Below, piece after piece: positions 1 through 45,440 of a stretch of 64,000 nt of DNA (positions are counted from its first letter, which is position 1; every line of letters begins with the position of its first letter). Source of the DNA: Bettongia penicillata ogilbyi. Taxonomy: Eukaryota; Chordata; Mammalia; Diprotodontia; Potoroidae. The stretch lies in assembly GCA_023548195.1 (NCBI GenBank), contig JAJHZJ010000496.1:10571570-10635569 (forward strand), given 5' to 3'. The notes under the pieces were generated by a model. It searched no databases and was not told the origin of the DNA. It was given only the letters and a program-made list of their open reading frames with translations. The position numbers were made by a program, and so were the translations under genes.

Positions 1-3000
1 TAGATGGTAAGCTCCTTGAGGGCAGCAGCTGTTTGACTTTTGTCTTCGTGTCCCAAACACTTACACAGTGCCTGGCACAAAGTAGATGACCCATAAGGAC
101 ATTTTTGTTGTAAAGAGAAGTTGATTGATTGTTACAATATGTTGGCAAATAAGTAAATACAAAGTAATTTTAGAAAGAGGAGATCACTGACCAATGGGCT
201 GTCCAGCAGAACTGCATAGAAGAGGCAGCCCCTCAACTGAAACTTAAAGGGAGAAAAGGATGCCAAGAGGCAGTAAGAAGAAGGAAGAAATTTGTGTCCA
301 TGTTGTCTAGAACATAGCGTATATGAAGAGTATTGAATCTGTCCACAAAGGCGGGTTGACACCATGCAGTGCAAGGCCCTCAGTGGTAGACAGAGGAGTC
401 TTCCTTGTACCCGAGAGGCAGTACACGGTCAGGCCTCCTTCTTAGGGTTCAAACAGGTGGTCATTTATGCAGTACCTACTATGTTCCAGGTATTGGGCTA
501 GGTCCTAGGGATGAAAGCAAAAAAACCAAAACAAACCACTTCTTGTCCTAAAGAAACTTACCTTCTTCTTTTCTTTTTTTATAGTTACTTTTTGTTTTAA
601 CTTCACATTGAATTTGTTCCAAAGGAAGATGATATATTAGGCACCAATTTTAGTATAACATCACACTTAAAACTGCACAGCTTCATCAGCAAGAAACAGA
701 AAACTGTGCCCCAGCTGAACTGAGCCCCTCAAACATCTTCCTCAGGCCACCATCTGTGCTGGCCTACTAGGTTGGGTAACACTACTTCACAGTTCTCAAG
801 CTGCGACCTCATCCACACATTTCTACATGCAAACTTGAGTTCTTTTTCAAGATAAAGGGGCACTTTTATTGTATATTTTCTGGTGTATTTGGAGCTGTGG
901 TCTGAGGAAGACTGATCCATTCCTCCCCCTTTCCCATCTTCAACCTTGGCTGAGGCCCCCTAACTCAAAGTTGTTTCCCATCAAGGCTGCACTCTGCCAC
1001 CAAAATCTACTCAATTTTGCCAGCACAGGCCTTATAGGAACTGGGCACAGGCTGAGTAACAGCCTGAAGCTGCTAATACTAGCACTGTTTTTTGTAGGAT
1101 TTATGTATTTTTTAACCACTTAACATGTATAAAATTATGCTACCATTTTTATTAAGTTCCTATCTTTTTTTTTAATGTGTCACTGATGAAGATTTTGTTC
1201 CTAGATCTAGCCACACTTTCCTCATTAACTCTGTGGGTTTTATTTTGCAATTTTGCATAGTGCAGTGATTTTTCAGAATGCATTTTTCACATTATAGTAG
1301 AACTGACAGTGTATCCCTCCCACCCAATCAACAAGCCTTTCCTTGCAACAAAGAAATAATTCAGCAAAATCAGCTAACAAACTGACCAAGTCTGATGATA
1401 TATGCAATATTGCACAGCCATAGTCCCCTGTCTCTGCACTGAAGGGAGAGAAATGTATTTTTTCAACTCTTCTCCAGGGCCAAACTTGGTTCTTAAAATT
1501 ACACTATGTTTGCTTTCATTTTGTTCTTTCCATTGACATTGTTGTGGTCATTGTATATATATTCAATCAATAATCAATCAGGCATTTATTTAGCACTATG
1601 TGCATACAGGTATATACAGTGTAAGTGGGCAGTAATCCCAGAGGGTAGCAGGGGAAGAAAGGCAGCCTCTTTCCGGAGGCAGGATTTAAGCTGAATCTTG
1701 AAGGACACTGGAAGGTGGAGGGGAAGAGAAAGAAAATTCCAGGCACAGGGAGCACATAGTGACAAGTCAGAAATAGGAAAGTGAATGTACTGTGCAAAGA
1801 ACAACAACAGTATTGCTGGATCCTAGAATACACAGAAGGAAATAAAGTATAAGAACCCAGAAATGGTAGGAAGTCGATTGGGTTCTAAAGGGCTATAAAA
1901 GCTAAAAAGGGCATTTTGTATTTGATCCTGGGTGGAGTGGGTAATTATGACAGTTTGGTTTTGAGGTAGGGAGTATGATGTGATTGGACCTGCACATTAG
2001 GAAGATCACATCAGCAGCTTAGTGGAAGAATGGACTGGAGTGGGAGAGACTTGAAGTGAAAGACCAGCCAGCAGGCCATTACAATGACTGATGAGAGCCT
2101 CCATCTGCTCACTTGACTCTATTAGTTCTTTTAACTCTTCCTGTGTGTCCCTGAATCATTCATATTTATGGTTTCATAGGGCACATCAGAGCCTGGAGAA
2201 GTAGAAATACAGAAAAATGTGAATGGAAAAGAGAATTTCAGAGTTTGGGTGCACGGAAAAAGCAGTTTGGATTGATGGTGTGATCTCAGGTGGCAGAGGT
2301 AGAGTACTGAGCTGAGAAGATATTGACAAACTGGGCAGGGGTGGGAGGAGAGAAAGTATTCAAGAAAACATCAGTATATACATGCGGGCAGGCCTCAGGG
2401 TGAAGAGGATGACTGTGAGCCGCTTGCTAAAGTCAGAAAAGGAGAGAGAGTGACTTGGAACCTGGTAGATCCCAGCAGCAAGTATCTTAACCTGTCAGCA
2501 GAAATAAATGGTTCCTTCGACATAGGAAAAGCTTACAGAATGTCAGCAGAGGGAAAGTTGGGAAGTGACGTTGGGTGTATACCAATTCTTCTCTCTTGGT
2601 ATGTATGCATGTGCATGTGTGTGCACACCAGAAAGGAGGATGACTAGGGATATGTTCCAAAGAAAACCAGGTTTGTGGGAATAAAAGACTGAAAAGACAT
2701 TTAGAATGAAGTTAATTTATAGACCAGGAATCCAGAGAGCATAGTAAATGAAGGCAATGATAGAAGGTAGGCAGTAGGAAAGAAGTAGAGCTGAGCTGAG
2801 TGGAAATAAGAGTTCAGGGAGAGGTAACAGGGGTGTTAGACTGGAAACAAAAAGCGATAGTTGGCTAGAGCCCTCATCCTTCTGGGTCTTTTGGTTATGG
2901 TCCTTTGGTCTCAAGTCTAGTGTCATTTTTTTCTAGGAGGAGGCACTGGACATGACAAGCAGTGAGCGTCAAAAAAAAATTACTGTCTTAACAGATGAGA

Positions 3001-5753
3001 AGTAAATAGTTACTGATGGTATGGGACTCATGAATCAACTATGTATAGTCAGGTCATTATGTTGTTAGCTTAAAGGTCAAAATTAACAACCAGCCAAAGA
3101 AACAGGAATGAGAGGAACGTTGTGCATGTGGCCTGACATTTTTTTGAACAGGCTATTAACTCTTAAAATTAGGAAGTAGATAAGAGCAAGGCATTGATTC
3201 TGATTATTATAATTTCCTAAAGGAGTTTTGTCTCAATAATGAGTAGGCTAAAAAACACAGAAACAACCTTAACTGACAAACACTTGATCCCCTTAAAGAA
3301 GAGCTAGTTGTACCGGTCAAGGTCAACGCCTTTTTAGAGTGCGTGCCAATTTGCAGAGCATTTTGGGAGATACTAACAAAAGATTGTGAGCAGCACCAAC
3401 TCACAAAACACCACAAAAGAGTAGAGATGAAATGTTACCTGTCAGAAATCTTGGTGTGGAACCAGAATGAATTCCCTGAGAGCCATTAGAGATGAGTAGG
3501 ACAGTAGATAAGTAAGAAATGAAACACGTCTGGCAGCCTTTCTGTAAAGATCTGTTGTCACTAAAGATAGTGGAACCATAGTAGTGTCTTAGCACTTCAT
3601 TACTTCTTATATAAGTTGTAATAAGCATACTTGGGAGACAGAATTAGAGAGTGGCTAGACTTGAATACATGCATTCAGAAAAAAATGTTTTGGAAATGAC
3701 ACAGTTTTAAAGGAATTCAAGAATTAATTTCAAAGACAGCAAGAGAAGATGCCAAAAAGAGAAATCACCACAGTTGTATCTACCCCAAAAAAAGGCATCC
3801 AGAAGATATCAGCAACCACCAAGCATATATTTCTCATCTACAAACATTTTATGAGAATACTTTATATGTGTCTGGAGGGAACCCTTGATGAAAGCATGAG
3901 GAGAAAATAAGCAGGTTTTCACAACTGACTTTCTACTACACACTCCATTTTCTTCGTTACACAACAGACTAAAAGCAGATGATAAAAGATCATGTTGTGA
4001 GTCTGTTGATTCTAAAATATCATTCGACTCTGTATATAACACAACCTAGTGGCTCTCTTCCAACAAGGTACCTTCTGCCAATATGTCAGGATCATTAAAA
4101 AAAAAAATTACCTGATAGAGAAAACTAAAAAAAAAAAAAAAAAACTTTGTCAAGCAGTCTTTTTGTCAAGTGAGGCATAAAAAGACAGATAATTGACAAG
4201 TGCTCACCAGTTTCCTGGAAGACGCTCTTCACATACAGTGTGCAAATGAAAGGAGGGGAATATGTATGTGTTGGTGTTCATGTGTGCACATTTCTTATGT
4301 GTTTTATGTGAAACTTATCAAGATTTACTGTTGGTAGTTGGCATTATACTGATTGCATTAAGTCCCAAAATATTATACCCCCAGTGATGATGGCCTAGCA
4401 ATCCACATGGGCAAAATTAAATACCCAAATACCCTCGCATGGAATGCATAGTACTCAGGTTGACATGAGTGAGTGGATAGGTAGCCCACTGAGTTAGTCC
4501 ATCAAAAGCATTAAGCATTTTGGATTGACAGTCAACCGGATCTAAGATTAGAAGATAAGAGTGGGCTCTCTTCCATTTGGGAGATGGCCCCACACTTTTC
4601 ATGATGTAAAAAGCTGCTTAGATCCAAAACAACTTTCAGCTTGTTAGCCTGAAGATTCTCTTGGTGATGCTTCCATGAGGCGGCATAGTGAAGTAGATGG
4701 CATATAATTTGGATAGGAGGAATGGGGCTTAAATCAGCTCTGCTTATTACCCATACAACTAACTAAGGCAAAACATTTAAGCTTCCTGAGCCTTTCTTTT
4801 CCTCATCTGTATAATATAGGGAGTGGACCAGATGACTTTTGAGGTCAAATGTTTGTTGACTGAATCTGAGTTTCCATCTCCAAATCTGTGAGACTAGAAA
4901 GACATATGGCAGATGGAATTAGGCTATAGCATATACTCCTAAAGATAGGTATACGTGAAGTGCCATAAAACTATCCTCAAAGTTGTGTATAATGGGGAAA
5001 GGCCAGTCATGTAAAAAGAGTAACTGGATAACCCGAATGTTTCACAGAAGTATCCACGAAACGGTAAACTAGCTTGTGGAAGGAAATGATCCAGAATTGT
5101 GCAGGATGAGAAGGAAGAGATGGACAGTGACATGTTCCAAGTGTAGAGGTTATTGACGTTATTGATATTATTGACCCACACATCCATCCTAGGCCATTGT
5201 TAGCAAAGGAAAGATTCAGGTGAACTTTAATGAGCATGAGAATGTTACAATAAAGAAACCTCTTCACTTTAAAGTGTGCATCCTTTTTTAGGTGAATCTT
5301 TTATTTGTTTTAGTATTTTTCTTTTGCTTACTTTTTAGATATTAATTATATAAAGTAGTTGCAGGACTGACATCCATGAAAAATCCTGAGAATGCTCTAT
5401 TAAGTAATTATGGGGGGGATAGATATGCATATGAGGAGCTGGGGGAGAGGCATTTTTAGAATGAAAGGCTAATGCATATATTTTGAGCTGTTTGATTATT
5501 TTTGCAGATCTAAAGAAAGATTTTAAATTATCCCTGGGCTTCAATAAAGCCCTGTGGTTTATTCATTGTGTTGTTCATTTTTCTCAGTAGTTATATGATA
5601 AATTTACCTTTGCACCTCTGTTTTGTAATTATATTTTTCAAAATGGCATCAGTAATCTTGGACTATAGAGTACTTTGTTGCCCAGAATTGTCATCAATAT
5701 TTACCCATTCTGTAGCTTCTACTCTCCTAATAAAGGTTTTCTTCTTTGTTTAG
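1..5753. other. 3' part of PIK3CA intron 1, repeat-rich, no gene seen
   Basis: Read as intron because the first coding exon begins at 5754 and the human gene has a non-coding first exon far upstream. It holds an L2-like 3' end at 1-130, fragments of a degenerate dispersed repeat (about 1640-2100), a MIR-like piece near 4675-4850 and A-rich runs near 4090-4145. Open frames here are short and match no family I recognise. Confidence 0.7.
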
Positions 5754-37995
<32,242 letters not shown>

Positions 37996-40274
37996 AGCAG
38001 TAGCCTCGGGGCTGCTCCAACGGCTCTCACTGTCGGCAGGCCAAGGCTGCTTGTGTAGGAATCGCACAAATCAGGATCAGCATTAGGATAAACAGCAAGA
38101 ACCGAGATGAGCTCTTTCTTCTACCATTGAAACAGCGTAAATGCAAACAGGGTTTGATAGCACTAAACTAGGACACTTCAGAATTCAGCTTTAGTCTAAT
38201 GCGCAATTTCATGTTATGCCTTAAGTCCAAAAAGGTAAACTTTGAAGATTGTTTGTATCATTTTTTTAAAAAACAAAACAAAATATATAGAAACTGATGG
38301 TTAAGGAGAGAGAATATGTTCTTTTTGTGTTGCAAATGTTGTATGTTTTGAAACGTGAAAGCAACGAAGTCTGTCTGTACGTCCAGTCCAAGGAGATCAG
38401 AGAGTGGCGTTGAGCTGTGCGAGAGTCACTAAGAATGAAAGCCCACCCCTTTTCCATGATATTCAACGCATAGTTTGAAGTGAGTTTTTGACTCCCAGTT
38501 CTCACTTGGGGTGGAACAGAATCTTTAAATGTCACTAGGGACTTTTTCCTTTTTAAAAAAATCAAACCCAATGACTGTGGGCCTTATCTGCATAGTTTGG
38601 GGAGCCAATTGAGAAGGAAGACCTTTTAGAAGGTGCTTTTCCTGGACGAGCATTTACAAGGATCCCAGGGGAATTCTGAGCTCCTGTGGAAAATAAACTG
38701 CCGTAGAAAAGGAACGCCAAGGACTAGCTGTCGCGTACCAGAATCATGCAGTGCTCACCTTAGGTTTGACATGTTCCCCTCTTTTTGCAATTGAACTGAA
38801 TACATTTTTCATGCATGTTTTCCAGAACCTAGAAGAAAGTATTAATGTTATTAAAAGATTATTTTTTATAAAAGGCTATTTATATTATAAAAACTATCAT
38901 TAATATATACTCTTTATTTAGATTATCTGTCCCATAGTCATGCATTTATTTTACAGCCTCACATATTTTGGTGTAAGACTCTGCCCTCCATAGTCACCTC
39001 ATCAGTCATTCTCTTGGTCTTTGAGAGAAGCCTAGGCACCCTTCCATCATGTACACTGTTGCCCAGGGATACGCTGTTAAAGTTGGCAAAATCTCCCGCT
39101 CAGGACCACCTCTTTCCTCCTTTTCACTTTTATCCCACTCTCTTCTACCGAAAGAAGCATAATCAGTTTAAATCAGCTCAGTAACATGCAGATTTTTGTC
39201 CTGTTTGCATTCACCTTCTCCTAAAGTGGAAGCACTTAGAAAAAAGGAGCCTTCCAAGCAGCAGGGAAAAAGGAACCAGGACTGTTGTGTGTTTGCAGGC
39301 TCTCTGCCTCTGTCTCAAGAATCAAAATGGAACCCAAAGTGATTGAGATTGGTTCCCACTTGAAAGTGGCCAGGGGCCATTCTCCAAGTTTCTTAAGTTG
39401 CACTTAAGCCCAGGATAAATTCATAAATGTTTAGAAGAAGTGATTCATCCCCTTTTTTTCGATTGGGAGTTGCAAGGGAAGGGGTTAGGTTGTAAGGATG
39501 CTTTCCTCACTATAGACCCATCATTCCACTTGGTATTTGGAATAAATGCCCACGGGCCTAGGAAACCGCTTCTGCAGATGTCTTTGTGCCACAGGAAAAA
39601 AAAAGTGCAATAATGGAGGGGGGCTGGCAAGTGTCTAGATTAGGCATGATATTCTAATATAACTTTATAAAAACTGTACATTGTGTTCTCTTTCTTGGTG
39701 ATGAGCTATTGAATGGTTTACTTCACTGAGAAAAAGTTCTTTAATGAAATTAGTTACTTATCCTAGAGCCTTGGATCAAGCAAACCAGGGACTGTAATGC
39801 CAAGATTCATAAAACATCCTTGGCTATTTTAGGATGCATATGGATATAAGCTCCCTAGAGTTAGTTGTTGAAGACTTAGGTACTTTATTAAAGCATGTAA
39901 ATAATACTGTCTTAGTGAAAGCCACTGAGAAAAATAAATTTGGAGTATTGGAATATTCATTTTTCATATTTATAATTGACTGTCTCAGAACAGTTCAGCA
40001 GATTTTAAGCCCTTTGTGGTTAGTTCTCCTTTGCAGTTGTGAAGGCTTTCATAGCTAATAGATTCCATCTCCTTTTTTGATGCATAACCATGATGTGTCT
40101 TTACAAATTGGCACTGGACACATGCTGGCATTTTACTTTTTCCAATATCAGCGATTGATTAGGGGAAAACCCAGTGAAATACTAAATATCTGAAACCCTG
40201 ATCAAGTTCCTTAAAGTTATAACAGCGAATGTTGTTTTTACCCAGATGTCCCTAAAGCAGTAATAATGTACAGA

Positions 40275-40280
40275 AATAAA
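40275..40280 (+). terminator. Candidate proximal polyadenylation signal (AATAAA) of PIK3CA
   Basis: A canonical hexamer about 2.3 kb after the stop, in an AT-rich setting. Use here would give a short 3' UTR without the SINE. It is one of several such hexamers, with no direct evidence of cleavage. Confidence 0.3.
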
Positions 40281-42208
40281 AGATATTTGCATTGCACACA
40301 TCAGTATAGATCACTTTCTAGGACCCTGGTGAAAATTTGTGCGTGAATTACTACAGCCAAATTAATTTAGTTTCCATTTATCTGAGCTGTGTAGAAGAAT
40401 TCAGGAAAAAACAAAAACAGAAGGCCAAACTAAGTGACCTGAAACCAAACTGAATTGTAAACAGATCTAAGCAGAATAGAGCTTAGGAAAGGAGAAGTTG
40501 AGAAAGAGAAAGGAGAAAAAGAGGATTTCAGAAGGCCATGCCATTACAGCTTTAATTCAGCTAACTGTTGGATGATTCAAATTGATTTCAGGTCAGAAGT
40601 CTTGCAATGGGGCTCTAAAATCACCGAACTATTGGGATTGCTTCAATTCCCAAAACCACCTCTCAGAACTTTAGCTATAACCGTTGACTTTCAGTGTCAT
40701 TGGCTCTCCCAAGAAATGTTTTCTTGCCTAATCATTTGGAAAAGAAGGAGAAATGGAGCACATTTTTGAAGAGCAGAAGCCCTAACATTTAATACAGCCT
40801 AGAAAGAAATCCAAAAACCTGCTTAACCTTTCAGCATAGTCCCTCTTTAAAGGGACACACCCATTTTGAAGACTGAGAGCACGTCTCTAAATCAAAGAGT
40901 AGATTTTATTTGACGTTTTACCGTAGAGCTTGTTTCTCTTGGTTCTTAACTGTCACCTGTAAAATCGTGTCGAAAATAATCAATTCTGAGATTTGTCCCA
41001 TAATCGATTTGTGTTTATAAGCCCGTTAAGAAAATGGGGAACTGGTGAATATGTAATGATTTGTAAAATATTTTAATGTAATTTTTTCAACTGTGAAACT
41101 GACTATTGGTTTTTTGATGAAAACAGGCTGCTGATAAAGTATTTTTCTGTAAAGTGTAGTCTTTACTAAATGAGAATATGATGTATTGATTAGAGTGTTT
41201 GTACACTCTTGGGTTTTTTTCCCTTTCCCTTTTTTAAAGTATATTGCTAGGTTTTCTTAAAGGTAAACCAGACTGGCTGTATAATTTTTTTAACTGAAAA
41301 TTGGGTGGTTTGGGATCTTGTAGAAAAGATTCAAGAAGCCTGCATATTTCAAAGGCACCACAGCAATTTCACAGCTTGTAGATAAGTTTGTATTTGGTTA
41401 TCCCCTACTGTTTTATTTTTCTCTCATCTCAATAATTTTGTAAATCCATTTTAGTCCTATCATGGTCAATAACTCATGCTTGCTACTCTTTGAAGACATT
41501 TCTTTTGCTTCATTATTGTATGATCAGCATATTACTGTCCACACTGAACAACTGTACTATTCCTTATATTTTCCTATCTGTACAGGTTGCAGACCTGGGC
41601 TGGACCCATTCACCATCTGAAAAGTCCCCTTTGAATAATGATCATATGGATGTGTAAGACATTCCCAAAGTACTTCAATTTAAAGAAACTAGTATGGTAT
41701 TAGTGAAGTACTATGTGCTCCTTCTACTCTCTAAACACAACTTTCTTATTTCTGTTTTTTTTTTAACTCAGATAAAAAACAATCACTTTTTATACTACTC
41801 CTGTCAGATGCACACACACCCTTTGTTATATAGAGTGCCCAAAGCTGTTACAGTACATTGTTCAGATAGTGAACGTCAGCCCTTTCTGTGGAGGTTGTGT
41901 GTTTTTATCCAAGTAGCCTACCGGTCCATTTTGAATAAGATGTGTACAGCAAAAGTTTCAATTCTAATTTATAGGTTTAGGGTGACACATTTTGGCTTTT
42001 GTCCAAGAACTGTGAAAGGTACTTTCACAGGTACCACCTGCCAGGAATCCTGAATTGCAAAAAGAGTAATATCACTAGTTTCTTCTTTGTTTTTAAAGCA
42101 CATCCACCAACATTCTGTTTATTTTTCACTACCTTTTTAAAACACACAGCTTCACGTCTGGGATTTGAGATGCTGTGGCCTTGAATAAACTCTTTAAAAC
42201 AGATCAGT

Positions 42209-42364
42209 AAGGGGTAGTTAGGTGGCACAATGGATAGAGTACCAGCCCTGGAATCAGGAGGACCTGAGTTCAAGTCTGGCCTCAGACACTTGACACTTAA
42301 CAGCTGTGTGAACCTGGGCAAGTCACTTAACCCCCACTGCCTTGCCAAAAAGAAAAACAAACCC
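42209..42364 (+). mobile_element. WSINE1-like tRNA-derived SINE inside the PIK3CA 3' UTR
   Basis: The element runs aggggtagttaggtggcaca, gagttcaagtctggcc, ggcaagtcacttaaccccca and an A-rich tail. It is flanked by a perfect 14-bp direct repeat, taaaacagatcagt at 42195-42208 and 42365-42378, the mark of target-primed insertion. It is in the sense direction of PIK3CA. The perfect duplication suggests a fairly recent insertion. Confidence 0.9.
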
Positions 42365-43151
42365 TAAAACAGATCAGTCTGCAGTACCTGAGCATATTGA
42401 CTTGTGGATCTCGATATAAGAGATGGATCTAATTAAAGGCTTTCCCTCTTAAGACCCACTGTGTCAAGGAGTTGACCTACAGGACTTTCAATTCCAAATG
42501 ACGTGTTAATATTACCCAAGTTTTGCCAAACAAAGAACTGTGGATTGTTAGCTCTGGCTATTTTCATGACTCTTAAGGCTGATCTCCACTGAAAGCAACT
42601 GGGAAGCTTCGGGCTTTTCTCGTCAGTGTCCCAGCTCTGCTTTGGGAGGGAAAAGCCTGCCCCGGGTTTGATAGTGATATGAGTGGGGGGGGGGGTCGGG
42701 GTTGTAAAGTTTTTATTTTCTGCATTAGTAGTGGGCTTGATGCCTACATGTGCACACATATATACGTAGATACATGCACAGATAGGTGTGTTTGTTATGT
42801 ATGTGTGTTCATGCATGTACTCTGCTAGGTCTTAATTTTATTGCTTTCAGCGTATTTCAGATTAGAGAAGGGACTTTGAGAAGCATTTGGAATTCACTGA
42901 AGTTCCCAAGTCAAGCAGTTAACTTTTAAATAGGTTTATATTTCATTTCCCATTTGCTGCTGCTTTAAGGACTTTCATTTTTACTCCTAATAGCTGCCAT
43001 TCTGTCCTTCCTACTTGGTCTTAGGAATAGTAATATATTTATTCCAGCTAACCAAGTTACTGTTAACCTAGATCACTGGTTTAGGAGTTAAAGAAAATTT
43101 TCAACTTTAAAGCCCAGCTATGGGCAAGAGTTTTAATTTTTGATCTTTAGT

Positions 43152-43171
43152 AAAAAAAAAAAAAAAAAAAA
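43152..43171 (+). repeat. Poly(A) run in the PIK3CA 3' UTR
   Basis: Twenty consecutive A residues. In oligo-dT cDNA this could act as an internal priming site and mimic a transcript end. Confidence 0.9.
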
Positions 43172-44926
43172 TGGTCCCATTACACTGGTGCTACACTGTC
43201 TTGGGCAGCTAATGCTCACAACCTACCGTCACTGCAATCACACATTTATACCTGGTAAATGTGTAAGGACCTAGGAAAGTCTGAGAATTGTTGTTGGGTT
43301 TGTTTTTGGGTTTTTTTTTAACCAGTGTGCAATCTTGATTTAAACTGTCACTAAGATAGAATTGTCCTGTGTGCTGTTAGTTGGTCCAGATCATTTTGAA
43401 TCTGTCTTGGGTTGCCAAGGAGACTAGAAGGGGTTCCTTCTTTTTAATAATTTCTCAAAATACTTTAATCTCTTAAAACTTGGTTCCCAGTTCCAGTGTG
43501 ATTTTTACAAAATAAGATCGTTTTCTGATTTTTTTTTTTAATAACTAAAGAGCAACAGGGGATAGAGGGCCACATCTGGATTCCCTGCTGCTGGTGGTGG
43601 GGAGGGGGAGGGATTAATGCCTGTAAATCTCTGCAGCTGGGGAGTTCTGAACTGCACTGGGGCAAAAGCCAATAGGGTGTCAGCACTAAACCTGTCACCA
43701 ACATGGCAAGTCACTGGGCTGCCTGAGGAGGGGGCATGCTGGCAGGAACTAAGGATAGAACCAAGACCTTACAGCTCCCAGGCCTAATGCTCCATAGGAC
43801 CCCAAAGGGTATTTTCTTATTTCAAAAAGTCAGCAAACCTCACTAATAGCCAGGAAAATCATACCAGGAACAGAATAGTTATGACCTGACTTACTTTGGA
43901 ACCTTTGAAAAAGAGAGATGACACCCATTTCAGTCTCATCTGCTACCATACATGTATTGCTCTATAGTTATTTTGCTCTATAGATTGAAATTTTGTGGTA
44001 TAATGCATTATACCTATTTTTTAAAGGTTTTTAAGTTTTATTTTTGATCATAGGCCAAAAGTTATTTAAGACAGAGCAAGATGAATGTGTTTATTGTATT
44101 GAAAATGTAGAATATTGCAGTGTTAATTTAAGATGACATCTTTCTCGGCCTTGTTAGTCCTGGCAAGAAGACTTTGGCCTGTGACTGCACTTAGTATAGT
44201 TGTGTTTAGCAGAAACTGGCTCTGCTTTTTCTTTTAACTTTGCAGTCTGTATCATCATGCTATTTATTTTTTTAAAAAAGATAAAGCAAAAAGTAATTAT
44301 TTGTACTTGTGTGTTTGAACATTCCTTAGTATCCCTTGTATTTAAAAAAAAAAAGACACAGTAAAATATGGATGTCTCATTTTCTCCTGTATATTTACAA
44401 GCACAATTGTGGTAGTCTTAAGAATTGGTTGTTTCTGGATTGTTTTTGGTTGACAGTTTAGTCTGAGGACAGCAGCAAAAGTCAGATAAGGAATTTGTGC
44501 CCATCACACAATGGTTTTAGTTGCAGAATTTAGAAATTAGCTGTTAGTGTAGTGGCAGGCTGGGCATTGTTCAGTGAAGTCCAGGCAAGAAAGCACAATG
44601 GTAGGACACTGGTAGGTTCAAGTGTTTGGTAGAGGTTATGAAATAGACTGCATTGCAGACCAGCGCCACTAAGTTCAGTGCTTCTGACTAGAAAATATTG
44701 TATTTTCTGACTTCTTCTCTAACAGATAATCATCGAAATCTCATTTACTTATTACACAATTTCCCCATATGATTGAAGAATTAAGTCTCTTCCTGAATCG
44801 ACTTTGCTCTTCTTGTCTGGTTGTTTCACTTCCTTGAAATAGCCCAGTTGGTACTGTACATTTTGTATACTCTCCATAATCCAGTAAAATTACCTATAAT
44901 ATAGATTGGAATAATTTTCCTCCAAA

Positions 44927-44932
44927 AATAAA
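44927..44932 (+). terminator. Candidate distal polyadenylation signal (AATAAA) of PIK3CA
   Basis: A canonical hexamer in ccaaaaataaatcttatgg, just before L3/CR1 repeat DNA begins. It is chosen as the distal end because the implied UTR length is of the same order as in human. Transcript 3' ends are needed to confirm. Confidence 0.35.
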
Positions 44933-44984
44933 TCTTATGGTAAGTGCTCTCCAAACTAGGAAAACTGATTTTATCTCAGTGGAT

Positions 44985-45440
44985 AAAACAAGCTATTGAC
45001 TGTGTCACACTTCAAAGGGATTCTTATAAGAATTTGCCAGAAGGCTCCCAGAATCACCGAATTGGAAAGTTGGACAAGAACTCATTGACCATCCAGGCTA
45101 ACCAATGCACAAAAGGAATCCCTATTATAATATCCAACAAGTGGCCATCGGAGGAACTGAAGACCTTGCAGGAGGCACCACTGTCTTCAAGGCAGCTTGC
45201 CCCATTCTTGGACAGCGCTTGTGGATAGGAAGTTTCTCTTGACATCAAGCCTAAATTTGCTTCTTTGCAACTTCTGCCCATTGTTCCTGGTTTGGTGCTT
45301 CATGGTCGCCAAAACAAATCCCTCCTCCCACCCCAACTCCCTTCAAAAACTTGAAGACAGCTATGACATCCCTTCTAACTAAGTCTTTTTTTCCAGATTA
45401 AACATACCCAATTTCTTCAACTGGTCCTTTAAAATGGCAA
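44985..45440 (-). mobile_element. L3/CR1-type LINE 3' end between PIK3CA and KCNMB3
   Basis: The plus strand shows the antisense order: agaatcaccgaattggaaag, aggaagtttctcttgacatc, cttctgcccattgttcctgg, agacagctatgacatccctt and acccaatttcttcaactggtcc. One of the clearest L3/CR1-like copies. Frames inside it are repeat shadows. Confidence 0.7.

Larger units (their letters stand above)
37996..44950 (+). other. PIK3CA: PIK3CA 3' UTR (end inferred)
   Basis: About 7 kb after the stop is AT-rich and free of convincing coding signal. The human gene also has a 3' UTR of several kilobases. I place the distal end near 44950 because AATAAA at 44927-44932 is followed by older repeat-rich intergenic DNA, but this is inference. 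AATAAA hexamers also occur at 39541, 40275 and 42184. An AU-rich stretch lies near 38850-38930 and a run of about 20 A at 43152-43171. A WSINE1-like SINE interrupts it at 42209-42364. Short open frames inside it look like chance. Confidence 0.5.

Noticed and set aside
42025..42360. A 111-residue minus-strand open frame at the 3' UTR SINE
   Set aside because: Much of it is the reversed SINE; no independent coding evidence.
42433..42816. A 127-residue minus-strand open frame in the PIK3CA 3' UTR
   Set aside because: It spans a poly-G run and CA-rich text, lacks a family match and is antisense within a UTR.
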